Shown here: in pieces, positions 9,783-18,435 of the stretch
How positions within the stretch are numbered: the stretch's first letter is position 1
Layout: each line of letters starts with the position of its first letter
Assembly: GCA_963734595.1 (NCBI GenBank)
Contig: CAVTHV010000018.1
Location: 278,008-342,007, forward strand
Reading direction: 5' to 3'
DNA: 64,000 nt
DNA from: CAKKQX01 sp963734595
GTDB taxonomy: Bacteria; Pseudomonadota; Gammaproteobacteria; Burkholderiales; SG8-41
Made by a program: the position numbers and the translations under genes
The notes under the pieces: model-generated
Databases searched by the model: none
What the model saw: the letters and a program-made list of their open reading frames with translations, nothing else
Told to the model about the DNA's origin: nothing

Positions 9783-10625
9783 ATGCGCAACCTGCCCGCG
9801 CTCTTTGTCTCGCACGGCGCCCCGACTCTGGCGCTGGAGCCCGGCGCGACCGGGGCGAGACTGCGGAGTCTGGCTGCGGCGCTGCCGCGCCCGCGGGAAA
9901 TACTGGTGATTTCGGCGCATTGGGACACGGCGGTTCCGCGCGTGGGCGCCGCCGCCGCGCAAAAGCTGATTTACGATTTTTCCGGATTCCCGGACGAGCT
10001 GTACCGGATCCGCTATCCCGCTCCCGGCGCGCCGCAACTTGCGCGCAGGGTCATCGCACTGTTGGATGAAGCCGGGATCGCTGCGGAATCCGATGCCGGG
10101 CGCGGGCTGGATCACGGCGCGTGGGTGCCGCTGCTGTTCATGTATCCGGATGCGACGGTTCCGGTGACGCAGCTTTCGCTGCAGTCGCGGCTGGGCCCCG
10201 CTTATCATTACCGTCTCGGACAGGCATTGAGCACGCTGCGCGCGGAAGGCGTGCTGATCGTCGGCTCGGGCAGCTTTACGCATAATCTGTACGAGGTCGG
10301 CCGGCATGCCGTGGATGCGGCACCCGAGTCCTACGTCGGAGAGTTTCGCGAATGGATGCGCGCGGAGCTCAATGCCGGGCGCCTGGAGAATCTCTTCGAT
10401 TACCGCCGACTCGCGCCGCACGGTGCGCGCGCCCACCCGACGGAGGAACACCTGTTGCCGCTGTTTGTCGCAATGGGTGCGGCGGGCGCGCGGCTGCAGG
10501 CACGGCACCTTCACGACGCGACGACCTACGGCATTCTGGCGATGGACATCTTCGCGTTCGGCAACGACAATGCCGGAACCGCGGCCCAAAGCAGCGATGT
10601 GCCGCATCCGCACCGGGAAAACTGA
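9783..10625 (+). CDS. DODA-type extradiol aromatic-ring-opening dioxygenase
   Basis: A 280-residue LigB-superfamily protein like E. coli YgiD (4,5-DOPA dioxygenase). It begins LPALFVSHGAPTLALE with the first metal histidine, then has VISAHWDT, GLDHGAWVPL and VGSGSFTHNL, which carry further ligands and the catalytic histidine. The metal is Zn or Fe(II) in the family. Start ATG 9783 is 8 bases after the wrbA stop. Natural substrate unknown; a catechol is likely from family knowledge. Confidence 0.92.
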   Translation: MRNLPALFVSHGAPTLALEPGATGARLRSLAAALPRPREILVISAHWDTAVPRVGAAAAQKLIYDFSGFPDELYRIRYPAPGAPQLARRVIALLDEAGIAAESDAGRGLDHGAWVPLLFMYPDATVPVTQLSLQSRLGPAYHYRLGQALSTLRAEGVLIVGSGSFTHNLYEVGRHAVDAAPESYVGEFREWMRAELNAGRLENLFDYRRLAPHGARAHPTEEHLLPLFVAMGAAGARLQARHLHDATTYGILAMDIFAFGNDNAGTAAQSSDVPHPHREN

Positions 10626-10628
10626 AAC

Positions 10629-11569
10629 ATGGAAATGTCGAGCCTGCTTGCACAATACGGCCTCGCGCTCGTCTTCGCCAACGTGCTGCTGGCCCAGGCC
10701 GGCGTGCCGCTGCCGGCGGTGCCGCTGCTGGTCGTGGCGGGCGCGTTCGTGGCGCACGGTCAGCTCCCGCTGGCGCCGCTCATCGCGGTCGCGATCGTGG
10801 CTTCTCTGCTCGGCGACGTGCCGTGGTATATCGCGGGCCGGCGTTACGGCTACCGCATTCTGCGCACCTTGTGCCGGATCGCGATCGAGCCCGATTCCTG
10901 CGTCAAGCAGACCGAGAACATATTCGAGCGCTGGGGCGCGCCGTCGCTGATGGTGGCCAAATTCATCCCCGGCTTTTCCACGGTCGCGCCGCCCCTGGCC
11001 GGCACCATGAAGCTGGGTTTCGGGCGGTTCGTGCTGTTCAGCGCCATCAGCGCGCTGTTGTGGGCGGGGGCGTCGATTGCCGCGGGCGCGTTTTTCAGCT
11101 CCGAAGTCGAATGGGCGCTCACGCGGCTCCAGGACATGGGCAGCGACGCGCTGCTGGTGATCGCGGCGGCCATCCTGTTCTATCTCGGCGTCAAGGCCGT
11201 CGAACGCTACCTGCTGATCCGGTTTTTGCGCATGGTGCGGATCGGCGTCGAGGAGCTGCGTCAGCTGATCACGCAAGGCGAGCGGCCGGTGATTCTCGAC
11301 GCGCGCTCGGCGCTCGCGCGCCGGCAGGATCCGCGGCACATCCCCGGCGCGATCGCGGTGGACATGGTGGCGCCCGAGGCGCATCTCGCTGCGGTGGAGC
11401 CCGACCGCGACGTGGTCGTCTATTGCAGTTGACCGAACGAAGCGAGCGCGGCGCGTGTCGCCCGCCTGTTGATGGACAAGGGGTTCAAAAGGGTGCGCCC
11501 GCTCGAAGGCGGCATCGAAGCCTGGATCGCCGCCGGATGGGAAGTGGCGGTGTATGAATCATGGATAAC
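10629..11569 (+). CDS. DedA-family membrane protein fused to rhodanese domain, interrupted by in-frame TGA
   Basis: The N-terminal 200 residues are a DedA/SNARE-associated membrane protein (GVPLPAVPLL, FIPGFSTVAPPLAG). The C-terminus is a rhodanese domain (VILDARSALARRQDPRHIPGA, then VVVYCS). The frame stops at TGA 11430-11432, but the same frame continues with PNEASAARVARLLMDKGFKR and EGGIEAWIAAGW, exactly the rest of the domain. In homologues known to me this position is Cys in the motif YC(A/S)CPNE. Either TGC has been changed to TGA, or TGA encodes selenocysteine. Downstream of the domain the same frame stays open to about 11610. Confidence 0.8.
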
Positions 11570-11586
11570 TGAGGAAGGAGGGGACT

Positions 11587-12007
11587 ATGGACAAGCTCTG
11601 CGAACTTGACGAAACAATACGGACCGCTCGGCGGCAGAATCCTGTTGTCGTTGATGTTCATCATCTCGGGATGGGGCAAGGTCACCGGTTTCTCCGGCAC
11701 CGCCGGCTACATGGCGAGCATGGGCATGCCGCATCCGGAACTGTTGCTGCCGTTTGCGATCGCCATCGAACTGGGCGGCGGCCTGATGCTGCTCTTCGGC
11801 TGGAAGACGCGCCTCGCCGCGCTTGCGATGTTCCTGTTCATCATCCCGACAACGCTCATCTTCCACAATTTCTGGGCGGCGGATGCGGCGAACGCGCAGA
11901 ACCAGATGATCCATTTCATGAAGAACGTCACCATCATGGGCGGCATGCTGTACGTGATGGCCTTCGGCGCCGGACCGCTGAGCCTCGACAACCGCAAGAG
12001 CGGCTGA
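11587..12007 (+). CDS. DoxX-family membrane protein, one frameshift
   Basis: Small four-helix membrane protein (about 140 residues) of the DoxX/SURF4-like family, linked in some bacteria to redox stress and thiosulfate:quinone oxidoreductase. The ATG 11587 follows the very strong ribosome site GGAAGGAGGGG. Comparison with the paralogue at 17766 shows that one extra base near 11608 separates MDKLCEL from TKQYGPLGGRILLSLMF. The helices include AIAIELGGGLMLLFGW. It follows the DedA-rhodanese gene closely. Confidence 0.88.
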
Positions 12008-12082
12008 ACCCAGGCCGCGCCGACCGCTTAGTGTGATAACCTGAGCGCGCCCGCCGCGCCCGGTCGCGGTGGTACCATTGAC

Positions 12083-13690
12083 ATGTCCGATCAGCGCGCT
12101 CCCGATTCTTCTCCTGCCATGTCGCCCTGGGCTCCGCTCGGGCGGCCGCTGTTTCGCTATCTGTGGATCGCGACCGTCGTCTCCAACATCGGCTCGTGGA
12201 TGCAGGACGTCGGCGCCGGCTGGCTGATGACCACGCTCGCGCCGGAGCCGATCATGGTGGCGCTGGTGCAGACCGCGACGACGCTGCCTTTCGTGCTGCT
12301 CGTGCTGCCGGCGGGCGCGCTCGCCGATATCATCGACCGCCGCCGCTACCTGATCGCCGTCCAGATCTGGATGCTGGCGGTATCGGCGACGCTCGGCGTG
12401 CTGACGCTGCTGCAGATCACGAACGCCTGGACCCTGCTCGTTTTCACCTTTGCGCTGGGGATCGGCACCGCGATGATGATGCCGGCATGGTCGTCGATCA
12501 TGCCCGAGCTGGTGCCGCGCGAGCAGCTGCAGCCGGCCATCGTGCTGAACAGCGTCGGCATCAATCTGTCGCGCGCGATCGGGCCGGCGGTGGCGGGCGT
12601 GATCGTATCGGCGGTCGGCTCGTGGGCGGTGTTTCTGCTGAATGCGCTGTCCTATCTCGGCGTGATCGCCGTTCTGATCTGGTGGCAGCGCGAGCAGCCC
12701 AAGCGCGCGTTGCCCTCCGAGGGCCTCGTCGGCGCCTTTCGCAGCGGCCTGCGTTTCGTGTGGAACGCGCCCGCGTTGCAGACGGTGCTGGTGCGCACTT
12801 GCGGCTTCTCCATTTTTGCGAGCGCGACGTGGTCGCTGTTCCCGCTGATCGTGCGCCACGAACTCGGCCGCGGCTCGGAAGTCTACGGCGTGCTGCTCGC
12901 GTGCATCGGCGTCGGCGCGGTCAGCGGCGCCATGGTCCTGCCGCGGCTGCGCGCGCGTTTCTCCAGGCATGTGCTGGTGGCGGCCGCCACGCTCGTGTAT
13001 GCAGGCGCGGCGCTGACGCTCGCCTACGTGCGCAATGTCTACGTGCTGGGAGGGGCGATGTTCGCGACCGGCACGGCGTGGCTCACCGTGCTTTCCGCGT
13101 TGCAGGTCACCGCCCAGACCGCGCTGCCGGCGTGGGTGCGCGCGCGCGGGCTGGCGGTATACATGGTGGTGTTCATGGCGGGGATGGCGGGCGGCAGCGC
13201 CCTGTGGGGCCACGTCGCGTCGGTGGCCGGCATTCCCATGGCGTTGACCATAGCCGCGGCCGGTGCCGTCGCCGGCATCGCGCTCACGTGGCGCTTCAAG
13301 CTTGGCGCACAGGAAGCGGTCGATCTCGCGCCGTCGATGCACTGGCCGGCGCCGCTCGTCAGCTCGGAACCCGAGCCGGAGCGCGGCCCGGTGATGGTGA
13401 CCATCGAGTACCTGATCGAGCCGGCACGGACGGCGGACTTCGTCGCGGCCATGCAGGACATGCGCCGCATACGCCAGCGCGACGGTGCCTTTTTCTGGGA
13501 ACTGTTCCAGGATGCCGCCGATTCGGCGCGCTTCGTCGAATGTTTCATGACCGAGTCGTGGGTCGAGCACCTGCGCCAGCACGAGCGGGTCACCGTGGCC
13601 GACCGCAAGGTCCAGCAGCGGATCGATGCGTTTCACGTCGGCGGCGAGCGGCCGCGGGCATCGCATTTGCTGGCCGGCATACTGCCATGA
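12083..13690 (+). CDS. MFS transporter (EntS/MFS_3 type) with C-terminal ABM-like domain
   Basis: A 535-residue inner-membrane exporter. Twelve hydrophobic segments span about residues 20-405, with the family start RPLFRYLWIATVVSNIGSWM and the loop GALADIIDRRRYL. Residues about 430-520 are soluble and resemble the antibiotic-biosynthesis-monooxygenase/dimeric ferredoxin-like fold (VTIEYLIEPARTADFVAAM, DGAFFWELFQD). This fused layout is known in proteobacterial MFS proteins. Substrate unknown; efflux of a small organic compound is likely. Confidence 0.9.
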   Translation: MSDQRAPDSSPAMSPWAPLGRPLFRYLWIATVVSNIGSWMQDVGAGWLMTTLAPEPIMVALVQTATTLPFVLLVLPAGALADIIDRRRYLIAVQIWMLAVSATLGVLTLLQITNAWTLLVFTFALGIGTAMMMPAWSSIMPELVPREQLQPAIVLNSVGINLSRAIGPAVAGVIVSAVGSWAVFLLNALSYLGVIAVLIWWQREQPKRALPSEGLVGAFRSGLRFVWNAPALQTVLVRTCGFSIFASATWSLFPLIVRHELGRGSEVYGVLLACIGVGAVSGAMVLPRLRARFSRHVLVAAATLVYAGAALTLAYVRNVYVLGGAMFATGTAWLTVLSALQVTAQTALPAWVRARGLAVYMVVFMAGMAGGSALWGHVASVAGIPMALTIAAAGAVAGIALTWRFKLGAQEAVDLAPSMHWPAPLVSSEPEPERGPVMVTIEYLIEPARTADFVAAMQDMRRIRQRDGAFFWELFQDAADSARFVECFMTESWVEHLRQHERVTVADRKVQQRIDAFHVGGERPRASHLLAGILP

Positions 13691-13704
13691 ATGTCATTTC
13701 AAAA

Positions 13705-13830
13705 TGCCAACAAAAAACAATAGACAGGATTACAGGATTTACATGATTTTCCCGGGTTCCAATCTTGTTCACCCTGTAAATCCTGTCCATAGCCTGTCTT
13801 TTGAATCGCTCAAGTTTGTCCAATTGAAAA
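13705..13830. repeat. R4 repeat pair (GACAGGATTTACAGGAT type)
   Basis: A left arm ACAATAGACAGGATTACAGG (13719-13738) faces CCTGTAAATCCTGTCC further on (13773-13790). The second copy of this family is at 37800-37890. It lies between the MFS and nitroreductase genes and holds no coding sequence. Confidence 0.6.
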
Positions 13831-13845
13831 ACGAAGGAGATCCAC

Positions 13846-14448
13846 ATGCAGGAAAGAAAAGCAGTCACCAGCGTTCCGATTCACGATCTTCTCGCGAACC
13901 GCTGGAGTCCGCGTGCCTACGACGCCGGCAAGCCGGTCAGCCGCGCGCAGATCGCGGCGTTGCTCGAAGCGGGGCGCTGGGCGCCGTCGTGCAACGGCGA
14001 CGAGCCGTGGCGCTATCTGGTCTGGGACAGGAGCCGCGACCCGCAGGGCTGGCAGCGGGCGTTCGACTGCCTGTCCGAGAGCAATCAGAAGTGGGTGAAG
14101 AACGTGCCGCTGTTGATGTTGTCATGCGCGGGCAGCGCTTTTGCGCACAACGGCAAACCCAACCGCTGGACGCAGCACGACACCGGCATGGCCAGTCTTT
14201 CCATCGCGCTGCAGGCCGTGGCGCTCGGCCTGATCGCGCACCAGATGGGCGGCTTCGACGCGGACAAGGCGCGCGCGGCGTTCGGCATTCCCGCCGAATA
14301 CACGCCGATGGCCATGATCGCAATCGGCTACCAGGCCGAGCCCGATGTCCTCGACGAGGAAACCAAAGCGAAGGAGTTGCGGCCGCGCGGACGCAAGCCG
14401 CTGGGCGAACGCTTTTTCGAAGGCGCGTGGGGCAAGCCGGTCGCGTGA
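13846..14448 (+). CDS. Nitroreductase-family protein
   Basis: A 200-residue FMN-dependent NAD(P)H oxidoreductase. FMN-contacting elements are visible as ANRWSPRAYD near the N-terminus, the EAGRWAPSCNGDEPWRYLV segment and MASLSIALQAVALGL. Members reduce nitroaromatics, quinones or flavins. ATG 13846 follows GAAGGAGATCC. It ends 12 bases before the convergent bicupin gene. Confidence 0.94.
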   Translation: MQERKAVTSVPIHDLLANRWSPRAYDAGKPVSRAQIAALLEAGRWAPSCNGDEPWRYLVWDRSRDPQGWQRAFDCLSESNQKWVKNVPLLMLSCAGSAFAHNGKPNRWTQHDTGMASLSIALQAVALGLIAHQMGGFDADKARAAFGIPAEYTPMAMIAIGYQAEPDVLDEETKAKELRPRGRKPLGERFFEGAWGKPVA

Positions 14449-14460
14449 CCGGGCGGCGTT

Positions 14461-15304
14461 CTATACGTCCTGCGGGCTTTCGGCCAGCGCCGAACTGTGG
14501 GCCTTGATTTCGCGCACGGGTTTGTCGCCGCGGATGCTGCGGCCCGACGGCAGCCACGTGCAGACCGCGGCGCCGGGCGCCCAGATGGTCTTGTATATCG
14601 CCGGGAACGAAGAACTCGACGAACACCATGTCTTCGTCGCCGCTCGCTCCGGAGGTAATGCCGCTCGCGGTCGTCGTAGTAGATCAGGTCGCCCTTGTTG
14701 CACCGGGAACGGGCTTTCGTTGGCATACGCGGTGCCGCTGCCCTTCAGCACGTACATGAAATGCTCGGCGCCTTCGTGATGATGGTTCGAGGCCTCGGTG
14801 CCCGCCGGGTAGATGATCATCTCGCCCTTGATCGCCTTCGTGCCGAACAGCTTGGGCGTCACGACGTAGATGCGCTTGCGCGCGTCGTGCTCGGAGTCGA
14901 GCACCGGCTCGCGCGTCCAGTCGACGATGCGGAACCCGGGCGGATTCGACGCGAAGCCGGCATCGAAACGGCCGGCGTCGGGCACTTCGGCGTAAAGCAG
15001 CGCGGCGGCCGCCGGCGTCGCGCAGCGTGCCTTTGAAGCCCGGCGGCAGAAACACGATATGGGCATCGGTCAGGTGCTCTTTGCGCTGCGCGTGCTCGAG
15101 CGTGGTCTCGCCCTCGAGCATCTGGAACCAGGCGAGGTTGCCCGCGGCCACGGTCAGTTTCAGCGCGGCGCCCGGCGCCAGCGTCAGGCGGTCGAGCAGG
15201 ATATTGGTGCCTTTGACGCGCGCATCGGTGAGCAGGCGCTGGCGTTTGACTTTGTCGGCGATGGTCTCGGCGGCGATGGTGCTTTCGTTGATTGTCACGG
15301 CCAT
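14461..15304 (-). CDS. Bicupin-domain protein, frameshifted
   Basis: A two-cupin protein of about 280 residues. The C-terminal cupin has the metal motif ASNHHHEGAEHFMYVLKGSG and a later DRERHYLRSE histidine. The N-terminal cupin contains LTLAPGAALKLTV and FQMLEGETTLEH. Frame shifts lie near 15040, 14693 and 14620. ATG 15304 (MAVTINESTIAAET) follows GGAGAAC. The fold and length resemble ureidoglycine aminohydrolase-like and related bicupins, but no function can be assigned. Confidence 0.8.
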
Positions 15305-15484
15305 GTTGTTCTCCTGCAATGCAAGGGTTTGCCGCGGGACGTTGCGCATCCCGGCTCACCAGATAATGTAGTCGCGCGCGGGCGGCGGCGCAAATGTTTC
15401 GGGCGAAAGCCGTTCAGTCCGGCATAACTTGCCATTTATCCGGCTTTGACCTAGCCTTCCCGGTTCGCCCGTTGGAGAGCTGGA

Positions 15485-15715
15485 AAAATCGAAAAAGCAT
15501 TAACGCGAAGGACGCGAAGGTCCGCAAAGGTAACGCGAAAGTAAAAGCTGGATAAAATCAGAATTTAGAAACACGTGCTATGACGCTTTGACGGGCTTGG
15601 TGTTCTGATTTCTGCAATTCTGGTTGTCTTCAATAATCTTTGCGTTTTGCTTGTGCGGTTCCTCGCGTCCTTTGTGTCCTTTGTGTCTTTTTGACGTGCT
15701 TTGTCAAGATATCAA
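15485..15715. repeat. R1 inverted-repeat element
   Basis: This gap (15305-15725) has no gene. The left arm at 15492-15530 reads AAAAGCATTAACGCGAAGG followed by further CGCAAAGG-type units. The right arm at 15640-15705 is its opposite-strand form (CGTCCTTTGTGTCC). It ends just before the ribosome site of the lactonase gene. Confidence 0.75.
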
Positions 15716-15725
15716 GGAGGGGAGA

Positions 15726-16649
15726 GTGGGATTTTTCGAGCCGCCGCAGCTGATCGAGGCCGAGGTTTTCGCCTCGGTGCCTGCAAAGTTGCGCAAGAAG
15801 GGGCATCCCTCGAGCTGGATCGACGCCAATCACCCGGGCTCCGGGCTCGACTGCTTTCTCGAGGGGCCGGCATTCGACCGCGACGGTAATCTCTACATGG
15901 TCGACATCCCGTACGGCCGCATCCTCAGGATGTCGCCGCGCGGCGAGTTCGACGTCGCCGCCGAATACGACGGCTGGCCGAACGGGCTCGCGATCCACAG
16001 GGACGGGCGCGTTTTCATCGCCGACTACCGCCGCGGCATCATGGCGCTCGATCCGAAATCGGGACGCGTCGAGCCGCTGCTCAGCCATTGTTTTTCCGAA
16101 AGCTTCAAGGGCGTGAACGACCTCACCTTCGCGAAAAACGGCGATCTTTATTTCACCGACCAGGGACAGACCGGCGTGCACGATCCGTCCGGGCGCGTCT
16201 ATCGCTATACGGCGGACGGGCGTCTCGACTGCCTGATCGCGAACGGCCCCAGCCCCAACGGCATCGTGCTCGATCCGGACGACAAGGTGCTCTATGTCGC
16301 GATGACGCGCGCCAACTGCATGTGGCATTGCCCGCTCAAGCCGGGCGGCGGCGTGTCGAAGGCCGGCGTGTTCGCGCAGCTGCCGGGCATTCACGGCCCC
16401 GACGGCCTGGCGATGGACGAGGCCGGCAACCTGTCGGCCGCCCATGCGCGGCCGGGTATCATCTGGACCTTCAGCAGCATCGGCGAGCCGCTCTACCGCG
16501 TGCAGAGCAAAACCAAAGGCAGCCGCATGACGAACATGGCTTACGGCGGCGCCGACCGCAGGACGCTGTTCATCACCGAGTCCTACAGCGGTGCGATCCT
16601 GGCGGCGAAGATGCCGGTCGCCGGGAAGGTTTTGTTTTCTCACCTTTAA
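15726..16649 (+). CDS. SMP-30/gluconolactonase/LRE family protein
   Basis: A six-bladed beta-propeller of 307 residues, predicted lactonase. Metal-site and blade motifs include EGPAFDRDGNLYMVDIPYGRI, WPNGLAIHRDGRVFIADYRRG, NDLTFAKNGDLYFTDQGQ and SPNGIVLDPDDKVLYVA. I start at GTG 15726, which follows AAGGAGGGGA; a longer in-frame extension upstream is translated repeat. There is no signal peptide. The Bug receptor gene follows about 100 bases downstream, so the pair could handle a sugar acid or lactone, which is inference. Confidence 0.92.
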   Translation: MGFFEPPQLIEAEVFASVPAKLRKKGHPSSWIDANHPGSGLDCFLEGPAFDRDGNLYMVDIPYGRILRMSPRGEFDVAAEYDGWPNGLAIHRDGRVFIADYRRGIMALDPKSGRVEPLLSHCFSESFKGVNDLTFAKNGDLYFTDQGQTGVHDPSGRVYRYTADGRLDCLIANGPSPNGIVLDPDDKVLYVAMTRANCMWHCPLKPGGGVSKAGVFAQLPGIHGPDGLAMDEAGNLSAAHARPGIIWTFSSIGEPLYRVQSKTKGSRMTNMAYGGADRRTLFITESYSGAILAAKMPVAGKVLFSHL

Positions 16650-16651
16650 AT

Positions 16652-16705
16652 CGAAAAGCATGAACGCAAAGGATCGCAAGGGTTCGCAAAGGTCGTGAAG
16701 AACGG
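16652..16705 (+). repeat. R1 repeat, single arm
   Basis: One forward arm (AAAAGCATGAACGCAAAGG, then CGCAAGG and CGCAAAGG units) starts directly after the lactonase stop codon. No facing arm is present. Confidence 0.7.
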
Positions 16706-16748
16706 CAATGGCGGGTGCATTTTTATGGCAGTTGTTGAGGAGGCAAAG

Positions 16749-17717
16749 GTGAATCTCGAATTCCGGATCGTCATGCTCTTTGCAGTGTTCATAGCGGGCA
16801 CAGTCACGGCCGCGGCGCAGAACTATCCGGTGCGGCCGGTGCGGCTGGTCGTGCCGTCTTCCCCCGGCGGCGGCACCGACATTTCGGCGCGCATCATCGC
16901 GCCCAAGCTCTCCGAATATCTCGGGCAGCAGGTGGTCGTCGACAACCGTCCCGGCGCCGGGACCATGATCGGCGGCGAGGTCGTCGCGCGTGCCGCGCCG
17001 GACGGCTATACGCTGCTGATGGGCATCAGCACGCTTGCGATCAATCCCGCCATTTACAGGAAGGTGCCGTATGACGCGCTCAGGGATTTCGCGCCGGTCT
17101 CGCAGGCAGTGGCCTTGCCCAATGTGCTGGTCGCGCATCCGTCGCTGCCGGTGAAGACGGTGAAGGAGCTGATTGCATTTGCGAAGGCGCGGCCGGGGCA
17201 GCTCAACTTTGCCTCCGCCGGCCTCGGCACCAGTCCCCATCTTTCGATGGAGCTGTTCCTGTCGATGACGAAACTCAAAATGGTGCACGTGCCGTACAAA
17301 GGTTCGGGCCCGGGCGTCGTCGACCTGGTTGCGGGGCATGTGCCGCTGATGATGCCCAACATGCTGAGCGCGCTGCCCCACATCAAGACCGGCAGGCTGC
17401 GCGCGCTCGGGGTCACCAGCGCCAGGCGCGCGGCCGGCGCGCCGGACATTCCGACCATCGCCGAAGCCGGCGTGCCGGGCTACGAGGCGGTGCAGTGGTA
17501 CGGCGTGCTCGCGCCGGCCGGCACGCCGCGCGCCATCGTCACCCGGCTCCACGCCCAGATCGTGCGCGTGCTGCAGCTACCCGAGATCCGGCAGCGCTTC
17601 TCGACCGACGGCGCCGAAGCGGTGGGAAGTTCGCCGGAAGAATTTACGGCCTTCATTCGCGCGGAGACTGCGAAGTGGGCGCAGGTGATCAAGGCTGCCG
17701 GAATCCGGCCGGAGTAG
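16749..17717 (+). CDS. Bug-family tripartite tricarboxylate transporter substrate-binding protein
   Basis: Periplasmic solute receptor of 322 residues. A cleavable signal peptide ends around TVTAAAQNYP. Family landmarks are RLVVPSSPGGGTDISARI, VDNRPGAGTMIGGEVVA, PDGYTLLMG, FASAGLGTSPHLSMELF and VPYKGSGPGVVDLVAGHV. GTG 16749 has GAGGAGG six bases upstream. No TctA or TctB membrane partner is adjacent, which is usual for expanded Bug families in Burkholderiales. Ligand unknown, probably a carboxylate. Confidence 0.94.
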   Translation: MNLEFRIVMLFAVFIAGTVTAAAQNYPVRPVRLVVPSSPGGGTDISARIIAPKLSEYLGQQVVVDNRPGAGTMIGGEVVARAAPDGYTLLMGISTLAINPAIYRKVPYDALRDFAPVSQAVALPNVLVAHPSLPVKTVKELIAFAKARPGQLNFASAGLGTSPHLSMELFLSMTKLKMVHVPYKGSGPGVVDLVAGHVPLMMPNMLSALPHIKTGRLRALGVTSARRAAGAPDIPTIAEAGVPGYEAVQWYGVLAPAGTPRAIVTRLHAQIVRVLQLPEIRQRFSTDGAEAVGSSPEEFTAFIRAETAKWAQVIKAAGIRPE

Positions 17718-17765
17718 CGGCCGATCGGCATCTCGTATTGTTGTTCATACTTCAAAGGGGGAGAC

Positions 17766-18182
17766 ATGGAAGCACTATGCAGGTTATCGCAGACCTACGC
17801 GCCGTTGCTCGGGCGCATTTTGCTGTCGTTCATTTTTTTGCAGTCGGCTTACGAGAAAATCTTTCATTTCCCGCAAACCGTGGCGCTGATGAACTCGAAG
17901 GGCATACCGATGGCGGAAGTGCTGCTGGTGCCGACGATCATCATCCTGCTCGGCGGCGGACTCATGCTCCTCTTCGGCTGGTATGCGCGCTGGGGCGCGC
18001 TCGCGCTGTTCGTGTTCATGGTGCCCGCCACGCTGTTTTTCCATTCCTACTGGACCTACCCCGAAGCGCAGCAGCTCAACCAGTTCCATCACCTGACGAA
18101 AAACATCGCGATAATGGGCGCGCTGCTGATCATCCTCGGCATCGGCTCGGGTCCGCTGAGCCTCAAGAGCGAAAAACATTGA
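17766..18182 (+). CDS. DoxX-family membrane protein
   Basis: A 138-residue four-helix membrane protein, intact paralogue of the one at 11587 (shared RILLSFIF, GGGLMLLFGW, KNIAIMGALLI and GPLSL). The two help fix each other's starts. Family members are associated with respiratory or redox stress functions. ATG 17766 follows AAAGGGGGAG. It is 48 bases after the Bug receptor. Confidence 0.9.
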   Translation: MEALCRLSQTYAPLLGRILLSFIFLQSAYEKIFHFPQTVALMNSKGIPMAEVLLVPTIIILLGGGLMLLFGWYARWGALALFVFMVPATLFFHSYWTYPEAQQLNQFHHLTKNIAIMGALLIILGIGSGPLSLKSEKH

Positions 18183-18194
18183 GAAGCTTATAAG

Positions 18195-18425
18195 TTCACA
18201 AAGAGCATGAACGCGAAGGACGCAAAGGATCGCAAAGTAACGCGAAGGAAAACAAAGGAAAATAATGGATCAATATTTTTCGGCGTTGTGAGTTGAGTCG
18301 GCAGCTGTGATGATGCCAGACATAGCCGCTAATTATCCAGGACCAGACCTTTTGATAAGTCCCGCCCGGTTTTCCTTTGCGAACCTTTGCGGACCCTCGC
18401 GTCCTTTGCGTTAATGCTTTTAAGC
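18195..18425. repeat. R1 inverted-repeat element with conserved core
   Basis: The left arm at 18203-18262 has AGCATGAACGCGAAGGACG-type units; the right arm at 18370-18420 is its opposite-strand form, ending GCGTTAATGCTTTT. Between them, 18318-18360 on the minus strand carries the core ACTTATCAAAAGGTCTGG and GGATAATTAGCGGCT, shared with copies at 26.9 and 33.0-33.2 kb. Confidence 0.8.
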
Positions 18426-18435
18426 GGGTTTTATA

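Noticed and set aside
9663..11384. 573-codon minus-strand frame opposite the dioxygenase and DedA genes
   Set aside because: Shadow frame of the same kind. It spans two well-recognised plus-strand genes and shows no coherent domain.
15630..17552. Very long open frame on the minus strand opposite the lactonase and Bug receptor genes (640 codons)
   Set aside because: High-GC shadow of the real plus-strand genes. The translation is Arg/His/Gly-rich with no domain, and the plus-strand products have clear family motifs, ribosome sites and a signal peptide.
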